Part shown: positions 23,301 to 36,759 of the stretch, piece by piece | Numbering within the stretch: the stretch's first letter is position 1 | How the letters are laid out: each line of letters begins with the position of its first letter | Made by a program: the position numbers and the translations under genes | DNA from: Aurifilum marmelostoma | Lineage: Eukaryota; Ascomycota; Sordariomycetes; Diaporthales; Cryphonectriaceae | Direction: 5' to 3' | Assembly: GCA_027559495.1 (NCBI GenBank) | Contig: JAMXSV010000017.1 | Span: forward strand, 1,426,001-1,490,000 | DNA length: 64,000 nucleotides | Notes under the pieces: generated by a model | The model's input: the letters and a program-made list of their open reading frames with translations, nothing else | Database searches by the model: none | Told to the model about the DNA's origin: nothing

Positions 23301-26300
23301 CTTGCTGGCACGGTTGACCTTCTCGAAGGTAAACTCGGGGTTCGACAAGAACTCATTCCGCATCTTGATGCGCAGGGCCTTCGTCATCTGCCTCTCGTTG
23401 TCGAAGTTGATGATGCTAGCAATGAAGTCGTCTCGTCGCACCACAGCCTGGATGGCTTTCCAGTCGTTGACCTTGTGACCGATGAGAGTGCAGACGGAGT
23501 CGAGAGCGAGCCTGACACCCGACGGCGGTGTGTTCATGGATCGGACTTCGGTGAGATGTTGCCTCTTGATGTTGCTGACGCTGGCCTTGGCTGACTCAAC
23601 AGCGGGCTCCGCCTTTGCCAGGTCCTCCAAGACAACCTTCTTTCTCGACGCAACTTCTGCCTCCTGCTTCTCCAGCGCGACTTGAATCTCTAGAGACGTG
23701 CTCTTCCGCTGCTCAGCTTCTCGCTGGTCAGCAACCATGCGCTGCAGCTTCTCGTTTGCCTCGATGTCCTTCTGCTCTAGTTGGGCCTTCTTCTCCGCAA
23801 GGCTCTCACGCAGATCGCGGACCTTGTCCACAGTGTCCCGCAGCTTCTCAAGACCAACGTTCAGATGACGCTGCTGTTCCTCGAGGTCCTCACGCTTCTC
23901 GTTGTATAACTTGACGTATTGAGCCACGAAGTCGAGGAAGTGTCGTGGGGTGAGGAATGTAACCTTGCCCTGTTGCCTCCGCAGCTTTTCATTGAAGCGC
24001 GCCAGAGAATAATGGATGTACACCATCGAATTGACGACTGTCTCTCTGTGCGAGGGAGGCAAGCTGAGAGCGCGGTACGCAACAGGGATCGTATCGGGCG
24101 CCTGGAAGTTGGAGCGATCGAGATCCACAGAGTGCGTGAGCTCATGAGCAACCTGGAACAGGGCCTGATCAGACCAGTCGCCGAACCAGTTAAGCACGCA
24201 ACGGTTGAACAGAGCCGGACTGGTAGCTGCCTTTGACGAGAGACCGTCCTCTGGCGGGTTCATGGTGAACACAACGTGCAGGTTCTTGACGATCTGCGAG
24301 GTGAACCACTTGTAGAGCTCCTCTTGAGAGTCGAGAAGTAGGCCTTGCCGCTGGGCACCCTCCTTGCAAGCCGTCATGAGCGCCGCAAACTCGTCGCCTT
24401 CGAACAGACCAGGAACTTCCGCATTGGCGAGCAGGGTGTTCATCCTCTCGAGGAATCCAGAGTCCAGGACGTTGGACTCGTCCATGATGAAGCACATCTT
24501 TTCGCCCTTGCAGCCACAGCGTCGCAAGACTTCTCTGAGATCTTCGTCGAAATCTTCTGCTGAGTACTTGCCGTGCACCTTGATCTGGTAGACCTTGAGA
24601 CCGTTCATCCAGGCAACAAAGCGCGATAGGGTAGTCTTTCCTGAACCGCTGACACCGATCAAGATGAGATGGCCCTGAGGTTGCCTAAAGACACGATCGA
24701 TGCGGAGCACATGCTCCAGGACATCATTGAACAAGATGAGCGGAACATCGACCTCTTCCTCACAGAATGTCCTGAGCCGAGCCTTGACGAAATCACGAAG
24801 CTGCTCGCGGTCGACCGGTACGTAGTTCTTCGACAGCCAGTTCGAAAACAGGATCGGTCCGCCGAGAGCCTGCTGGTCATCAATATTGGGGAAGAAGTCC
24901 AGGGCGATCCTGCGAACAGCATCATCCGTCCACTTGCGCTCGTCATCTTCCACGAGACGATCCTGGAAGAGCCGCAGAGCCTCATGGGCCCAGATTCTGA
25001 TCAAGCCCTCGACCGAGAGAGTCTCCAGAGGACGAATTGCCTCGTATACGCCACGGACCCACCGGGTCAATTCACGAGGACTGTAGACGTAGTGTGGCTG
25101 GATCTTGGGCGTGAACCTCTGCTGAGATTCGAGATAGAACCGCACCATCGACTGAGTGAGCGGTTCTGCATATCCACGAAGCGACGGAATGATCTTGAGA
25201 ATCGCCGAGTTGAATGTGCCGTAGATCTGAAGGAGAGACTGCTCGCCAGGATAGTCGACCATGATGAGAGGGGCGTGCCTGAGGAAACGGTCGCCCATCG
25301 GGGTACGGCCGGCGTCTGTTGGAGGGTTACAAGCACCAACAAACTGTATCCTGTCGAGCGTGACCCACGCCTTGTCCGAGGTCCTCCAGAACCCATTGTG
25401 CTCGACAAGCTGACGCAGGAAGGAAATAGCTCTCTGTGTGCCATACTTGTCTGGGGCCGGCAGGTTGATCTCATCACAGAAGATGACAAGCCACCTGCCA
25501 ATCTGAGTAGGCGACAACATGACCCCGTTCAGAGTCTTCTTGTATTCGCAGTACTGCTCGAACGTCTTGATGAGGAGATCAGGTGTAGTGGCACTCGAGA
25601 AGTTGAGACCCACGACCTCCATGTTAGGGAGCTTTCGAAGAGCGCTGAACAGCGTCATTGTCTTACCAGAACCAGGGGGACCGCAGAGCAGGAGCGGCTT
25701 GTGCTCAGCCAGCCAAGAGTATAGGACATCTTCGTGGCGGACCGTGTCGAGCGTTGGGATGACGACATCCGTTTGTGTGATTGAGTGGGTATTGACCTCA
25801 ATCGTCGGCACCTGGTTCTGCCAGGGAGTCCACTCTGCTTGTGGCAGCGAGACATCGAAGTCGATGAGAGCGCTGGTGCCGTCGAGCGGTGGTGACCCAA
25901 AGTCAGCCAGACCACACACTCGATCGCCGAACGTCTTTCGGTCCGCCAATGGGCAGTCACCGGTCAACGCCCATACGAGAGCCAGCAGCAATTTCTTGGA
26001 AATGAAAGCTTCCACTTGCTCTGGGTCGAGGGGGAAGTCCACATGCTGGCCGTTGTATTCGATGATATCACGGACCGCCTTGTTGAGAAGAGAGAAGAGT
26101 GTGTTGAGCACTCTTGCGACCGTGAAATCCATAATGTGGTTGTATCCCTCCGCTTCTTTGAGGGCGGCCAGAATGAAGCCGTCAGTCTCCAGGTGGGCGT
26201 GCAGCAGGTCCGCTGCCTGGGATTGAACAGCCAGTGCCTTGGCGGAACTCTGGCCGGTGGCGACCGCATCTTCGTCGAGATCCTCGAAAGCGACAGTGCG

Positions 26301-29300
26301 CAGGGTATCGAGGTAATGGGCAACCATCATGTTAGGCGAGACGGTGTCTTCACTGAACCAGACCATGCCGCATCGACTGACGGTGGCGAGTGTGGCATAC
26401 TTGAGGTTCTCCACCTCGAACATGATGCGCACATTGGGCGGCAGGTTGAGACGCTCACCGTTTGGCAAGGTGAGCAGCTTGTTGTCATCGAGCACACTGT
26501 TCAAGTTTTCAACCCACTCAGGGTCAACGTCGCCATCAAAGACGATCCAGTGTCGCTTTGAGTCTTCGCCACGGAGGTTGTCCACAATCTTACGCAGGAT
26601 GCTCGTGAACAGCCCATCTGTCCACTCGCGTGTAGTCGAGTCCAGATTGCCGTAGAGCGCCTCCTTGGACATGACCTTGGAGTCAATCACATGCGACACG
26701 CCCTCGACTCCCTCAACCTGGTGGAGAGCATCGAGCAGAAGCCTCCAGGCGGCGGATTTGCCAGTCCCAGAATTTCCGACCATCATGACACCGTGATGGA
26801 TCTTCTGGATCTGGTAGAGCTGCAGGATCTTGGTCATCCAGAGGTCGGTGACCACCAGCTGTCTCTCGCCCGCCAGACGGCGTATGGCCTCCTCCAACTT
26901 ATGCAGGTTCGCAGGCACGTATTTGACGTTGGGGAAGCATTCCTCCTCGATGCCCATCATGATGTCGACGTCAGACTTGATCAGCTTTGGAGCGATGGTC
27001 TCACGGATGCTCTGCACAATGATCTCAGGCTCGACCACTTCCTCGGCGCCGAGTTTGCCACCACTCTCGACAAGTCGAGCACGCTTCAGGCCGCCAGAAC
27101 TGACCAGGACGCTCTTCAGGGCACGCAGCCCGAAGTCGTAATGCGCCTGTTTCGACAGTTTAGCTGAACACTGGTCAAAGAACGGCACAGTGTGCTTGGA
27201 GAGCTGCTTGGCTTGGTTGAAGCCCTGAGAATACAGCATGACTTCGGCGATAAGTTCCTTGTCAGGCTTGGACATGGCCACGCTCCGGAAGAGCTTCTTG
27301 AGATTATCTGGCAGATTGGAACGGCCAGCGTATCCAGGATTCATTGTGATGAAGATGCCAGTATTCTCGTTGACGTGGAGCTGACGACCAACAAGCTCGA
27401 TCTGGGCCTTGTCGTCCTCGGCACCCTGCTTGAGACCAAGCTGGATGTTCTGAATCTGTTGAGACACAGCAGACAAGATGCGCTCTTCAAGTCGGTTGAA
27501 CTCATCGAAACAACCCCATGCACCAACCTGGCAGATACCGAGGAAGATGCGGCCCATGGCCTGGAAATCGAAAGTGTCGTCACAGCAGAAGACCAGGGTG
27601 AACCTACCAAGCTCGACACCGAGGGCCTTGACAGACTCTGTCTTACCAGTACCAGCAGGCCCGTATGGTGAGCCTCCAAGGCGCTGGCAGAGACCCTGAG
27701 TGAGCGTCAAGAAGCACCTGTCGGTCAGCGGTGTCCTGACGAGCCTGTCGGGCACACCGAGATATTCGTAGCCATAGTTGAGCTTGGCGTTTGCCATCTT
27801 GATGTGCAGACGGTCGAGGTACTCTCCCTGAGGACTGTAGACATAGCGCATCTGCAGAAGCCACATGTAGTGAGTCGGAGTATTGGCGTTGAGGCTCATC
27901 AGCTTCTCGATGGTATCGCGCTGGTGGACACACTCCGTGATGAGCTGTTCGCACTTTTTCCTCAGAAGCACCTCGAGGTCTCCCAGTACGGTCTCGGCGA
28001 GCAGACGAAGCACTTGGACCTCGCGCTCGAACAATGCCTGCAGATCCTTTCCGCCATCGGCCAGGGCCTGGTCGACAGCTGTAGTCCAGACGGCTTGGGT
28101 AGCGAGGACCACGATCTGGCTCGGATATGCTTCCATGAATTCGTTCAGAGCAGCCTGCTCGATATTCTCGCTGGAGAAAATGGGCGTGTACTGTTCGATG
28201 GCCTCAGCCAACAGCTCGGCAAGCGTCGCCCTCATTCCGCCTTCCAAGAGAGCCAGCCAGTCGTTGATCTTGGGGGTCTGAATAACGGAAATTTGCTTCT
28301 TCAATCGCACGACTTCGCCTTCTTTGGATGTGAAGCCGGAGATGACACCTTCCTCATCCATGACCAGGCCAGAGAGACCCGCAAACATCTTCTTGAAGTG
28401 CTTCGCAATGCGCAGAGTATCGTTGCTGTTGCCGATCATTTCCAGAAGATCCTCGTCACCAACGAAGTAAAACCGAGGGAATGATACACGCTCTTTCTCG
28501 AGGTATTCACCAAGGGCCTTCTGGATCTTGTTGAGAAGCTCGGCCAGGCGCTCCAGCGATTTCTGCACATTCGGGATATTGAGGACATCCAGGACGGTAG
28601 GCTGCTTGTAGACCTTCTTCATGACCGCCGAGAACTCGCTGTTGATGTTTTGGAAGCGCGAGGACTCAATAGGCAGCAGGTGTTTAATGTCTGCATTGCC
28701 GGTGAACACGCCTTCGAGATACACCCATTGACGCTGCACATCTATCCACACGTCAAAGAGGACGTGGACGCGGTTGAGCCTATCCTCCCAGGTGGATGCC
28801 TCCTCCTCAAACTCTTTGTAGTAAGGAGAATGCCTCATGGCCTGCAGGGAATTGAGGTTTTCGCTGCACTTCGCAAAGAGCTCATCCCAGCCGCGAATGA
28901 GACGACACTTGTTCTGGTAGTTGACGAGGTCCAGATGGTAATTGGTCCAGTCCTCCTTGACCTGCTTAAGGAACTCCTCCAGGGCCATCTCGCCCTGTGC
29001 TTGGGCAATGATGTCCTTAATGATGACCTCGGTCGCCACCAGGTTGAGATCCCAGACATCGCCCAGAGTCATGGACACGGGCGAGTACCGCTTGCCAGGC
29101 TTGATCTGCTTCCAGATCTTGGTCCAGTGGCGGTCCCGCACAGCCTCGGACTTGAGATCGCCCAGTAGCGAATTGACCTTGAGGTATTGACGGAGAATGT
29201 TCTGAATGTGCTCGAAAGCAGCATACTGCCGCATTCTGCTGGGCATCTCCTTGGTCATCTTGATGAGATTGTCAATGGATGATCGAATCTTTCTCGGCTG

Positions 29301-32300
29301 CACGCTGGTCCAGAGCATCTCCCGGAGCTCGTTGAGACCCTTCCAAATCAACGAGAGGGAAGCCCAAACAGACTTGAAGTCCTGAACCTCCTCTAGGATG
29401 ACACCGAGAGACGAATCGCCAGAGGCTGGAAGGTCAAGCGCCTCCTTGGCTTTGGCAACCATGGCGAACTCTTCTTGCAGCTGGGTAATCCTGGACTCGA
29501 ACGAGCTCAAGGTGGCATTGGCCTCATCAGGAGGTATGGTGCCGGACACGGGCTTCTCTTCGTTCCACTGTGACGCAACCTCTGTGATCTTGTCGGCCAC
29601 GACCTTGTCTTCGGCTATGATCTTGGCGCGCAGGGCATCTGTCTGGTCCTGTACGACCTTGGACTTGCGTGCGAGAAGCTCATTGAGTGCGTCCCACATG
29701 CCATCGACTTGTTCTGCGTGGAGCCAGTCGTTGGGAAACTGGTACCGCTGCCTCACAAGGGTCGACTCGCCCTGGCGAAAAATCTCGATCTCTGGTGCCC
29801 AGAGCTTGACCTGGCGCTTGCAGCTCTGGACGATTGTGATGAACTGCACAGCCTGGGCGGTTGATGATGCCTCTAGGCTCTGGCCCTCGAGATCCCGCCG
29901 GGCCTTTTCGAGCTCGGCGTGAACGTCCCGCATGCGATTGCCAAGGCGGCTTGCAAACTTGAGGAGGATATCGTGCTGCCACTGATCATACTTGGCATTG
30001 ACCTTGGTTTGTACCTGGTCATAATCAATCGTGATATGGCCAAACGAACGGCTGACTTCCGAGGTGTCGAAAGTCTGACGTGTCTTCCGAATCTCTTGCA
30101 GGAGCTGTAGCCAGCGAGAGAGCTGATCGCCGAGAAGATCGTAGACTTGGTCTGACTGCAGGTCCCAAAGGGACTGGAACTGGAGCCACTTGTCGACATA
30201 CGATCCAACTTCGGAGAGTTTCTTCTCCACGGAGCCATGGACACGGGTCAGCATCTCCGTGCACTCAGCAGGCAGGTCATTGAAGCGAGGCTCTTCGTAG
30301 GCCGTAGTGCTCAGGCTCATCTGATAACGGGTGGCCTTGACCTTGTGCAGGTTGCAGATCACACCGAGCCAGTCCTGGAGCTGCAGGAACCAAGTAGCTC
30401 GCGCGTACTCCAGAGGGGGATCCAGGTAGATGACCTGGTTTCGCATGGTGATCTCATGTATTGACCGCTTCATCGTTGGCTTGTCTGCTTTGGTCTCCGC
30501 TGCGCCGTCCGTGAATGTTCTGCGGCGGGTGTCCTCGCCTTCAAAATAGTCGTCCTCGAACGCTTCGATCCAGGTTTGAATGGCGCGCTGAAGGCGGATG
30601 AGGAGCGTATTCTTGATCTGGGTGTTCATGCCCTCGACCCAGTAGCCCAGGTTGACGTACTGCTCCAGGTTGAGCTGATCAACGGCCTCCTGGATCGTCC
30701 TCAACCTGGACTCGAAGGCCGTGGCCTCGTAGGGACAGGTGCCTAGCTCGGCGAGAGACTTCTGGATGGTGATGTTGATTGTTGCCAGGGTCATCGTCTT
30801 GGTCTGAAGAAGTGATACCTTTGATGCCAGCTCCTTGACGAAGGCGACGTGCTTGCTCTCAGTCTTTGATGAATCCGTCCTGAAGTGCAACTCGTACATG
30901 TTATTAAACGACTCCCATCGCAGTGGTATACCCTTGAGGATGGCCGACTGGACATCGTTGCGGTAACCACTAAGGAGGACAGAAACATCAGGCATATCCG
31001 CGATCTGGCGGTCGGTCTGTGCGAAAGTTCGAACACTCTCCATCAGGCTGACAGCGAAGGGATAGACACGCTTCGCCTCTTTCGAGACAGTGTTGATGGC
31101 GTGGGGGACGGCGTAGTTCAGCCACAGGAGATTTCGAACTTCCTTGAACAGGGCGATGACCTGAGCATCGAAGTTGACCTGGAGCTCCAGGATATTGCCC
31201 GCAGACCGGATCCTGCTCACCGTGAAAAGAAGCCCCGATATCGTGATCTGCTTCCTCTGCACGTCGTGGAGCCAGGCATCGTAGATGGGCCGAGTATCCA
31301 GCTTCTTCCGGAAGAGATCGCTCTCGTTCTTGAGCTTTTCTCCTTCGGTGTGGAGGGCCCAGTTGGCACCGAGGACATCCTCCACCTTTTTCATGTACCC
31401 ATCAAGCTGGCGCTCTATCTGGCGGGCCCATATGATGGCCCCGGACACGGGGGGGAGATCATGAAGCTGTGCCATCGCATGGGCCTCAGAGTGGCCATAT
31501 TGCTGCTTGAAGCGCTCGTGCAGCGAGTTGATGGCCTGCTTCACATTGTCGATGAGCTGGGTCTGGTACTCAGCAATGGCGCCTCGGATCTTGGGCCGCA
31601 CAAACAAGGCGTTGAATTTCGAAAACACGCGGAACATCTCGTTGGCGTTCCTCGCCGTGGCCAGACGGTCTCGCAGCCGGGCGATGATGGAGTTCTCGAC
31701 GCGAGACGTCCGCTCGTTGTACGTCTCTTCGGCCTTGACCCATTTCTGGGTGCCCTCGGGAGACACATCAAGCAAGTCCACATTCCGGAGAGCCTCCCAG
31801 GCTTGCTTGACCTCCTCGACTGCATCAACGTCACCCATCTCTTCGACAACGATACCGCCGGTGACTGCGGTGTCCGTCACTTCGCCGACAGTCTTGGGGC
31901 CGAGGACATCGACGATAGTCTTCTGAAGCTGCTCGTGGTTGTCACGGAAGTTGCTGACGTACTTCAGACGGGACTGCAGCTCGGCATGCCTGGGAGTGAT
32001 CTTGATGGGAATGAACTTTTCGTTCCTCCTGCGTGTGACGTCGCGCGCAACATCGGTGAAGGACTTGCGGTCATCATCCCACGCCCTAAAGACCCTCTCC
32101 GTCATGCGCATGACATTTCTGAACTCCTGATAGTCAAGGTCGACAAGCTCTGTGCCGGGAAGCAAACGATGCATGACCTCGTCCAGATCCGCGGATATGG
32201 CCTCGACCAGAGGGAGCGCCCTGCGGATGGGGTAGGAACATATCTTGAGCTTCTTGTTGAGGTGTGTAAAGATCTGGTCGATGGCATCCCGGACCTTGGG

Positions 32301-33520
32301 CAGAGACGTCGCCGAGAGGAGCTCGTCCAGGGGGAAGTCACGCATGAGCTGGTTGTACTTCTGGACCGTGTCCATGGCCTCCTTGAGGCCCGTATCGGCG
32401 CCGAAACTGACGGTAGCCTGGAACCGCTTCGCGTGCTTCAGGATCTCCAGCGTCAGGCGCACGCCGTCACTAGACAGCTGCCCCTCGATGCCGCCCAGCG
32501 CCGCCTCCATAGACAGCCAGAAGTTGATCTCCTGGTTGGCTGTCCCGGTGGCGGGGTCGCGGTTCATCTTGGTAATGACCTGGATGGACTTGATCCAGTT
32601 GTTCACATTCGCCTGCAGCTTATTCAGGAACTGGCTGTCCGAGAGGAGGGCGGCGGGGATCAGGTCGATGGAGGGCTTGATATGGCGGGCGGCGGCATCG
32701 TCGAGAGCGGTCTGTACGAAGGGGTTGAAGGGCAGCAGGACCTCCGGGATCTCGACATTCTGCTGCAGGTGCGACAGGCTCAACTCCAGCTCTGTCCACC
32801 TCTTCTTGGTGACAGGTATACCGGTCTTGGCATCAACATCAGCCCTGCCACGGCTCCCCCCTATCATCTGCTGACTCTTGGTGCTCGCGTCAAAGTATGG
32901 CGCCAGACCATTGTGGAGGAAGAGCTGGAGGTATTCGAAAGGTGAAGCGGACGGGCCCTGCTCGCTGGCGGTGGCTGCGAGGTAGACTGGGCCCGGCAGG
33001 TTGAGGACCTGCAGCTGGGAGGACAGCGGGACGGACGGGTCGAGGGGCTGAGGACGCTTTAGGAGGACTAGGAACGCGACCGTGGTCGCCGTCGAGGACA
33101 GATCCGAGGCGATCGTGTATGTGTGAAGTACTTGCCCTGCACAAGCTCTAGATTAGCCAGGACATGTAACGAGAAAAGGGGCCCAGCCGGGGTGCGTGGG
33201 CGCAGCGACGTACTCGGCTCTCCATCACCATTCTCCAGCTGAGGTGCCGCAGGGAGGTCCTTTTGTATGTACAGGGACACCTGGGCATCACTGGTAAAGC
33301 GAGCACATCGCTGGAGGGTATCGGCATAACGAGACTTGGACAGCAGGCTGCCGGGGGCCTCGAGCTCCTCGCGTGTTGCGCCGAGTGCGGCCTCGAGCAG
33401 GTGGGCCAGATGGTCGACGACGCGGGCCGGATCCATAGCAACGAGGGCAGCGCCGTTGACACCGTTGCTATCGCCGTTGAGAGGCGTCGGCGGCAGCTGA
33501 GGCGACACCGCCGTCTCCAT
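20366..33520 (-). CDS. DYN1: Cytoplasmic dynein heavy chain
   Basis: Three exons: 33214-33520, 20883-33136 (12,254 nt) and 20366-20824, giving 4339 residues, the usual size of fungal dynein 1 heavy chain (about 4,340-4,370). It is the minus-end-directed microtubule motor that moves nuclei and organelles along hyphae. The N-terminal tail comes first, then six AAA modules. P-loops are visible in AAA1 (GPAGTGKTESVKALG, near 1927), AAA2 (GNSGTGKSAAW, near 2222), AAA3 (GPPGSGKTMTL, near 2587) and AAA4 (GVSGSGKTTLSRF, near 2928). A coiled-coil stalk with the microtubule-binding tip lies near 3150-3500, and the C-terminal domain ends in exon 3. Introns are 77 and 58 nt. Both junctions preserve frame and conserved text, and no frame disruption is seen in 13 kb. 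Confidence 0.97.
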
Positions 33521-33683
33521 GGTGGGCGTGCGTGCTCGGGATCAGAAGGGTGTTGTTGGCGGTGATGATGCTCTCACAAGATCGCCGTCATGTCTCCTCC
33601 TCCCCCTTCAAATTAAGTCGGTCAAGGGGGGTGGTGGTAGTCGTTTAGGTCGCGGGTATGTGGGAGAGACGCGCAAGGTAGCA

Positions 33684-33705
33684 ACACACACACACACACA
33701 CACAC
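33684..33705 (+). repeat. (AC)n microsatellite
   Basis: About 11 AC units in the dynein upstream region, followed by GCACACC. Confidence 0.85.
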
Positions 33706-34080
33706 GCACACCAAAAAGGGAATCCAAACAAGCAAGAATAGGTCGAAAAAGGGACAACAAAAAGGGGGGTATCTCCGTGCTCTCTAAATGCCGTAAATGC
33801 CGTTGATTTATCTCAGTAGACGAAACGAGAGGATGTGTAACAGAGTGCTGGTGGTGTACAGTTTGTTGATAGCTGGGAAAAGTGTATGGGAGATGAGGGA
33901 ACCCTTGTCCTTTCTTTGGGAGGCATACAGAATGTAGCATTCCGCGCAGGGGACTGTTGACTTTCTCAGGTCTGTCATGTCTCGTTTACGCCCCCGCGCG
34001 GCAGACAGCTCCAGCCAACGCGCAACTGCAGCAGGTGGTCTCGGGTGGGTGTGCCAGGGGGGGGGGGGGCGTGCTGCTAC

Positions 34081-34092
34081 TACTGTACAGTA
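34081..34092. repeat. 12-bp perfect palindrome
   Basis: TACTGTACAGTA, part of a longer GTACAGTACAGTAC stretch; a member of the GTAC-rich palindrome set seen elsewhere in the window. Confidence 0.75.
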
Positions 34093-34860
34093 CAGTACAT
34101 GCACCCCTGTCCCGGCGCGACCCTGTGGCTGTCCCACTAGAACGGTTGACATTGGTTGATTGGCCCAGAATCTCACATGGTTCATGCGGGTCGAAACCGA
34201 TGCACCGTCGACGACCCTTCAACTTCACATGCCGTGCCGTTTATGATGGCTGTTGTCCACTTGAAAAATTGATTCTGGCTCTGCCGATTGTTTCTTGAAG
34301 TTAAAGTATCCCCAGATCTCTTCAACTTGAGTGGACTGTATTTGTGGGTATCACACCACCTTTTTCTTCTTTTTTTCCCCTTGAAAGAAGTATGCAGTCA
34401 TTCAAGGCAGATCAGACAGACTAGAGACACCAGACATGCTCTCTAGGTGATGATGTCCGAAGGTTTCAAAGGGCTTGACCAGCTTCACTCAGATCTGATT
34501 GGTTTTTTTTCTCTCTCTTTCTTATTTATGGTCTGTAAAGCATGCGGCAAAAGCAGATGGCCCATCCCACAGATGACCACCATCCCAACACAGAACCTAG
34601 GCCAACACCCCTCTTCCCAAGCAATTTGATTGTCATAAAAGAAAAAGCAGAGACACCTATAACGCCCTAACCTCGCCTTCCATTTTACGGGGGGCTAGAA
34701 GAACACCACAACCACCATCGCCACGGAGTCATCCTGCCGGTATATCCGCCCAGCTCCCTCCAATACCTGTCGTGCGTAAAGCCCATGTGCGTCGTCAAAA
34801 GAAAGAAGAAGAACAGGAAGAAAAACAAAAAAAAAAAAAAAAAAAGAGGAGAGAGAGGGG

Positions 34861-34861
<1 letters not shown>

Positions 34862-34896
<35 letters not shown>
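34862..34896 (+). repeat. (GA)n microsatellite
   Basis: About 17 GA units immediately downstream of the FAR1-type gene, preceded by an A tract and a G run. Confidence 0.9.
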
Positions 34897-34901
<5 letters not shown>

Positions 34902-34961
34902 AAAAGTGAAAAGAAAAAGAGAAGACAAAGGCTTAGAAAGCCTCATTCCACTGATTTGTTG

Positions 34962-36759
34962 TTACGACCCGGTTCCGGCGGTGCTGTTGTCTTCGAGCCC
35001 CTTGAGCTTTTCCCTCTGAAACATGACGCGCTCGTTGCAGATGTCGACAAACATTTCGTATTTCTTGATTTGTTTGTCCTTTTCGCGCACTTTCTCCTCC
35101 AGCTCCTCGATCTTTTTCTGGTTACCTTCCTTCAACTTGTCCATCTCCTCGTTCACTTTAGCAATCTCCTTACGGAGGTCCGTGATGATTCGCTCCTGGG
35201 CACTCGGGCGGGGCTTGCTGTATATTGCGGGCCGATCCTCAGCCAAGCCATCCGTGACCTTGGTAGGGTTGCGGTTAATGGCTGCCCGCGCATTGTAGAT
35301 GTCCCGGGGCAGCAGCGGGACAGTAGGGTTTTCTGACTGGAGGATCTCCAGCGTCTGGCTGACGCCGATGCCTTTGCCAGGTCAGCTCTTGGTCGGTGAT
35401 GGGCTCGTCCCATGTTCATATCTCGGGGGATGGTACATACCTTGTTCCTTCAGATTCTTCACGGTGGCAACCATCTTGCTGTCAAGCTTGCGCGCTGCAG
35501 GATGGAGCAGGGGGGCTCTCGCTGGGGCCGTGGTTGTGCTGCAGATGGACCGGGTCTGGGCGGTACCGCACGGTCCACTGGGTCCTCTGCTCGATCGCGA
35601 AGAAGCCAAACTTGCAGTCGCATTTGCGCGATGTCGTCCTTCGCTTGCGCACCTCGGTCGTCATGCGCTTTGGCGGCTTGCCCGCACGATCGCATACGAA
35701 GAGCACCTTCTTCAGACCCGGTATTGTCTTCTTGGATCTCCCGATGACGATCGCGTAGCCAACTGAGGTGCAGTAGTCCAAGACAGCCTTGTGTACGGCA
35801 TCGAGTGTCGGATAACTGCCACCCTCCGGGGGGGCCGACATCATGGCACCCATGGGCGTTCGTGGCACATACGGGGTTCCGTTGTCGAGACTCTTGTTAT
35901 CGGCCCCACCATCTTCCCCATCACCAGCCTCGGTCTGGCTCTCCATCTCCATAACATCGTCTGCATGGTGCTCGGAGAGCTGTGCCGGGCCATCTGAGCG
36001 CAGTGGCTGGGCCTGGGGCGGGGGCTGCGGGGTCTTGGGTTGTGCCTGCGCTGGCGGTTGAGGGGTCACGGCCGGATGGGGGCGCGAGGCGGGAGACTGG
36101 GACATGACGGAGTTGTCCTGGGCCATGGCCTGCTGGTGGTTGATAGCCTGTTGACTGATCGCCTGCTGGCTGAGAGCCTGCTGGTTCATCGCCGGCTGAG
36201 CTAGGGGTTGCTGCCCCATGGGCTGCTGATTCAGGTTTGACGTCTGGTTGGTCGGCTGGGCAGCCAGGTGCTGCTGCTGCTGCTGATGTTGCTGCTGATG
36301 TTGCTGCTGATGTTGCTGCTGATGTTGCTGCTGCTGCTGCTGTTGTTGTTGTTGCTGCTGCTGCTGCTGCTGCTGGGACATGGTAGTCGGTATGTAGCCA
36401 AGGGAGTTGCCATTTGGCTGAGGCGTCATCTGTCGATGCTGGGGGGTGGCTCGAGGGCGCGAGCTCGGGACTGGCAGCTGGGCGGGGGCCTGCTGGGTTC
36501 TGGTGCCATTCTGGACGGGATTGTGGACGGGCGACGGGTTGGACGACGCAGAGAAGAGCTGCGGAAATGAGCCGGACTGGGCCTGATGGGACGAGAAGTG
36601 CTGAAAGGGCGACGAGTGTTGTGGGATGACTGCTGTGGTGACGGGCTTGGTGGGTGGCTGTTGTGGTGGGTAACCCTGGGCAGCGGCTCGACCTTGACGG
36701 AGGCCGTTGTTCATGCTTCCAAAGGACAGACCAGGGTGGCCTCCGTTTGTCGTCGACAT
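34962..36759 (-). CDS. FAR1-type (WRKY-GCM1 fold) polyglutamine transcription factor, with a +1 frameshift
   Basis: Two exons, 35441-36759 and 34962-35371, with a 69-nt intron. The N-terminal half is Gln/Pro-rich, with a long Q run broken by four QQQH units (about 36270-36375). A FAR1-like domain covers about residues 316-415: YPTLDAVHKAVLDYCTSVGY, then Cys in KVLFVCDRAG and RKCDCKFGF, and HNHGPSE, which together make a CC/HH zinc site. The frame then shifts: after HNHGPSES the continuation (LLHPAARKLDSKMVATVKNL) is one base out. Dropping one C from the six-base run at 35510-35515 restores it and gives 575 residues. The C-terminus has a charged coiled coil (KKIEELEEKVREKDKQIKKY). Start chosen at MSTTNGG, 36757-36759. 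Target genes unknown. Confidence 0.8.

Larger units (their letters stand above)
33521..34961. other. 1.4-kb upstream region of dynein
   Basis: No gene seen. It carries the dynein promoter and the 3' flank of the FAR1-type gene. Low-complexity elements include an AC repeat (33684-33705), a G run near 34060, a GTAC-rich palindrome at 34081 and a GA repeat (34862-34896). Confidence 0.5.

Noticed and set aside
30885..32945. 686-codon plus-strand open frame, antisense to dynein
   Set aside because: It lies entirely opposite conserved dynein coding sequence; long antisense frames arise from the codon bias of the real gene. The 351-codon frame at 24669-25724 is the same kind of shadow.
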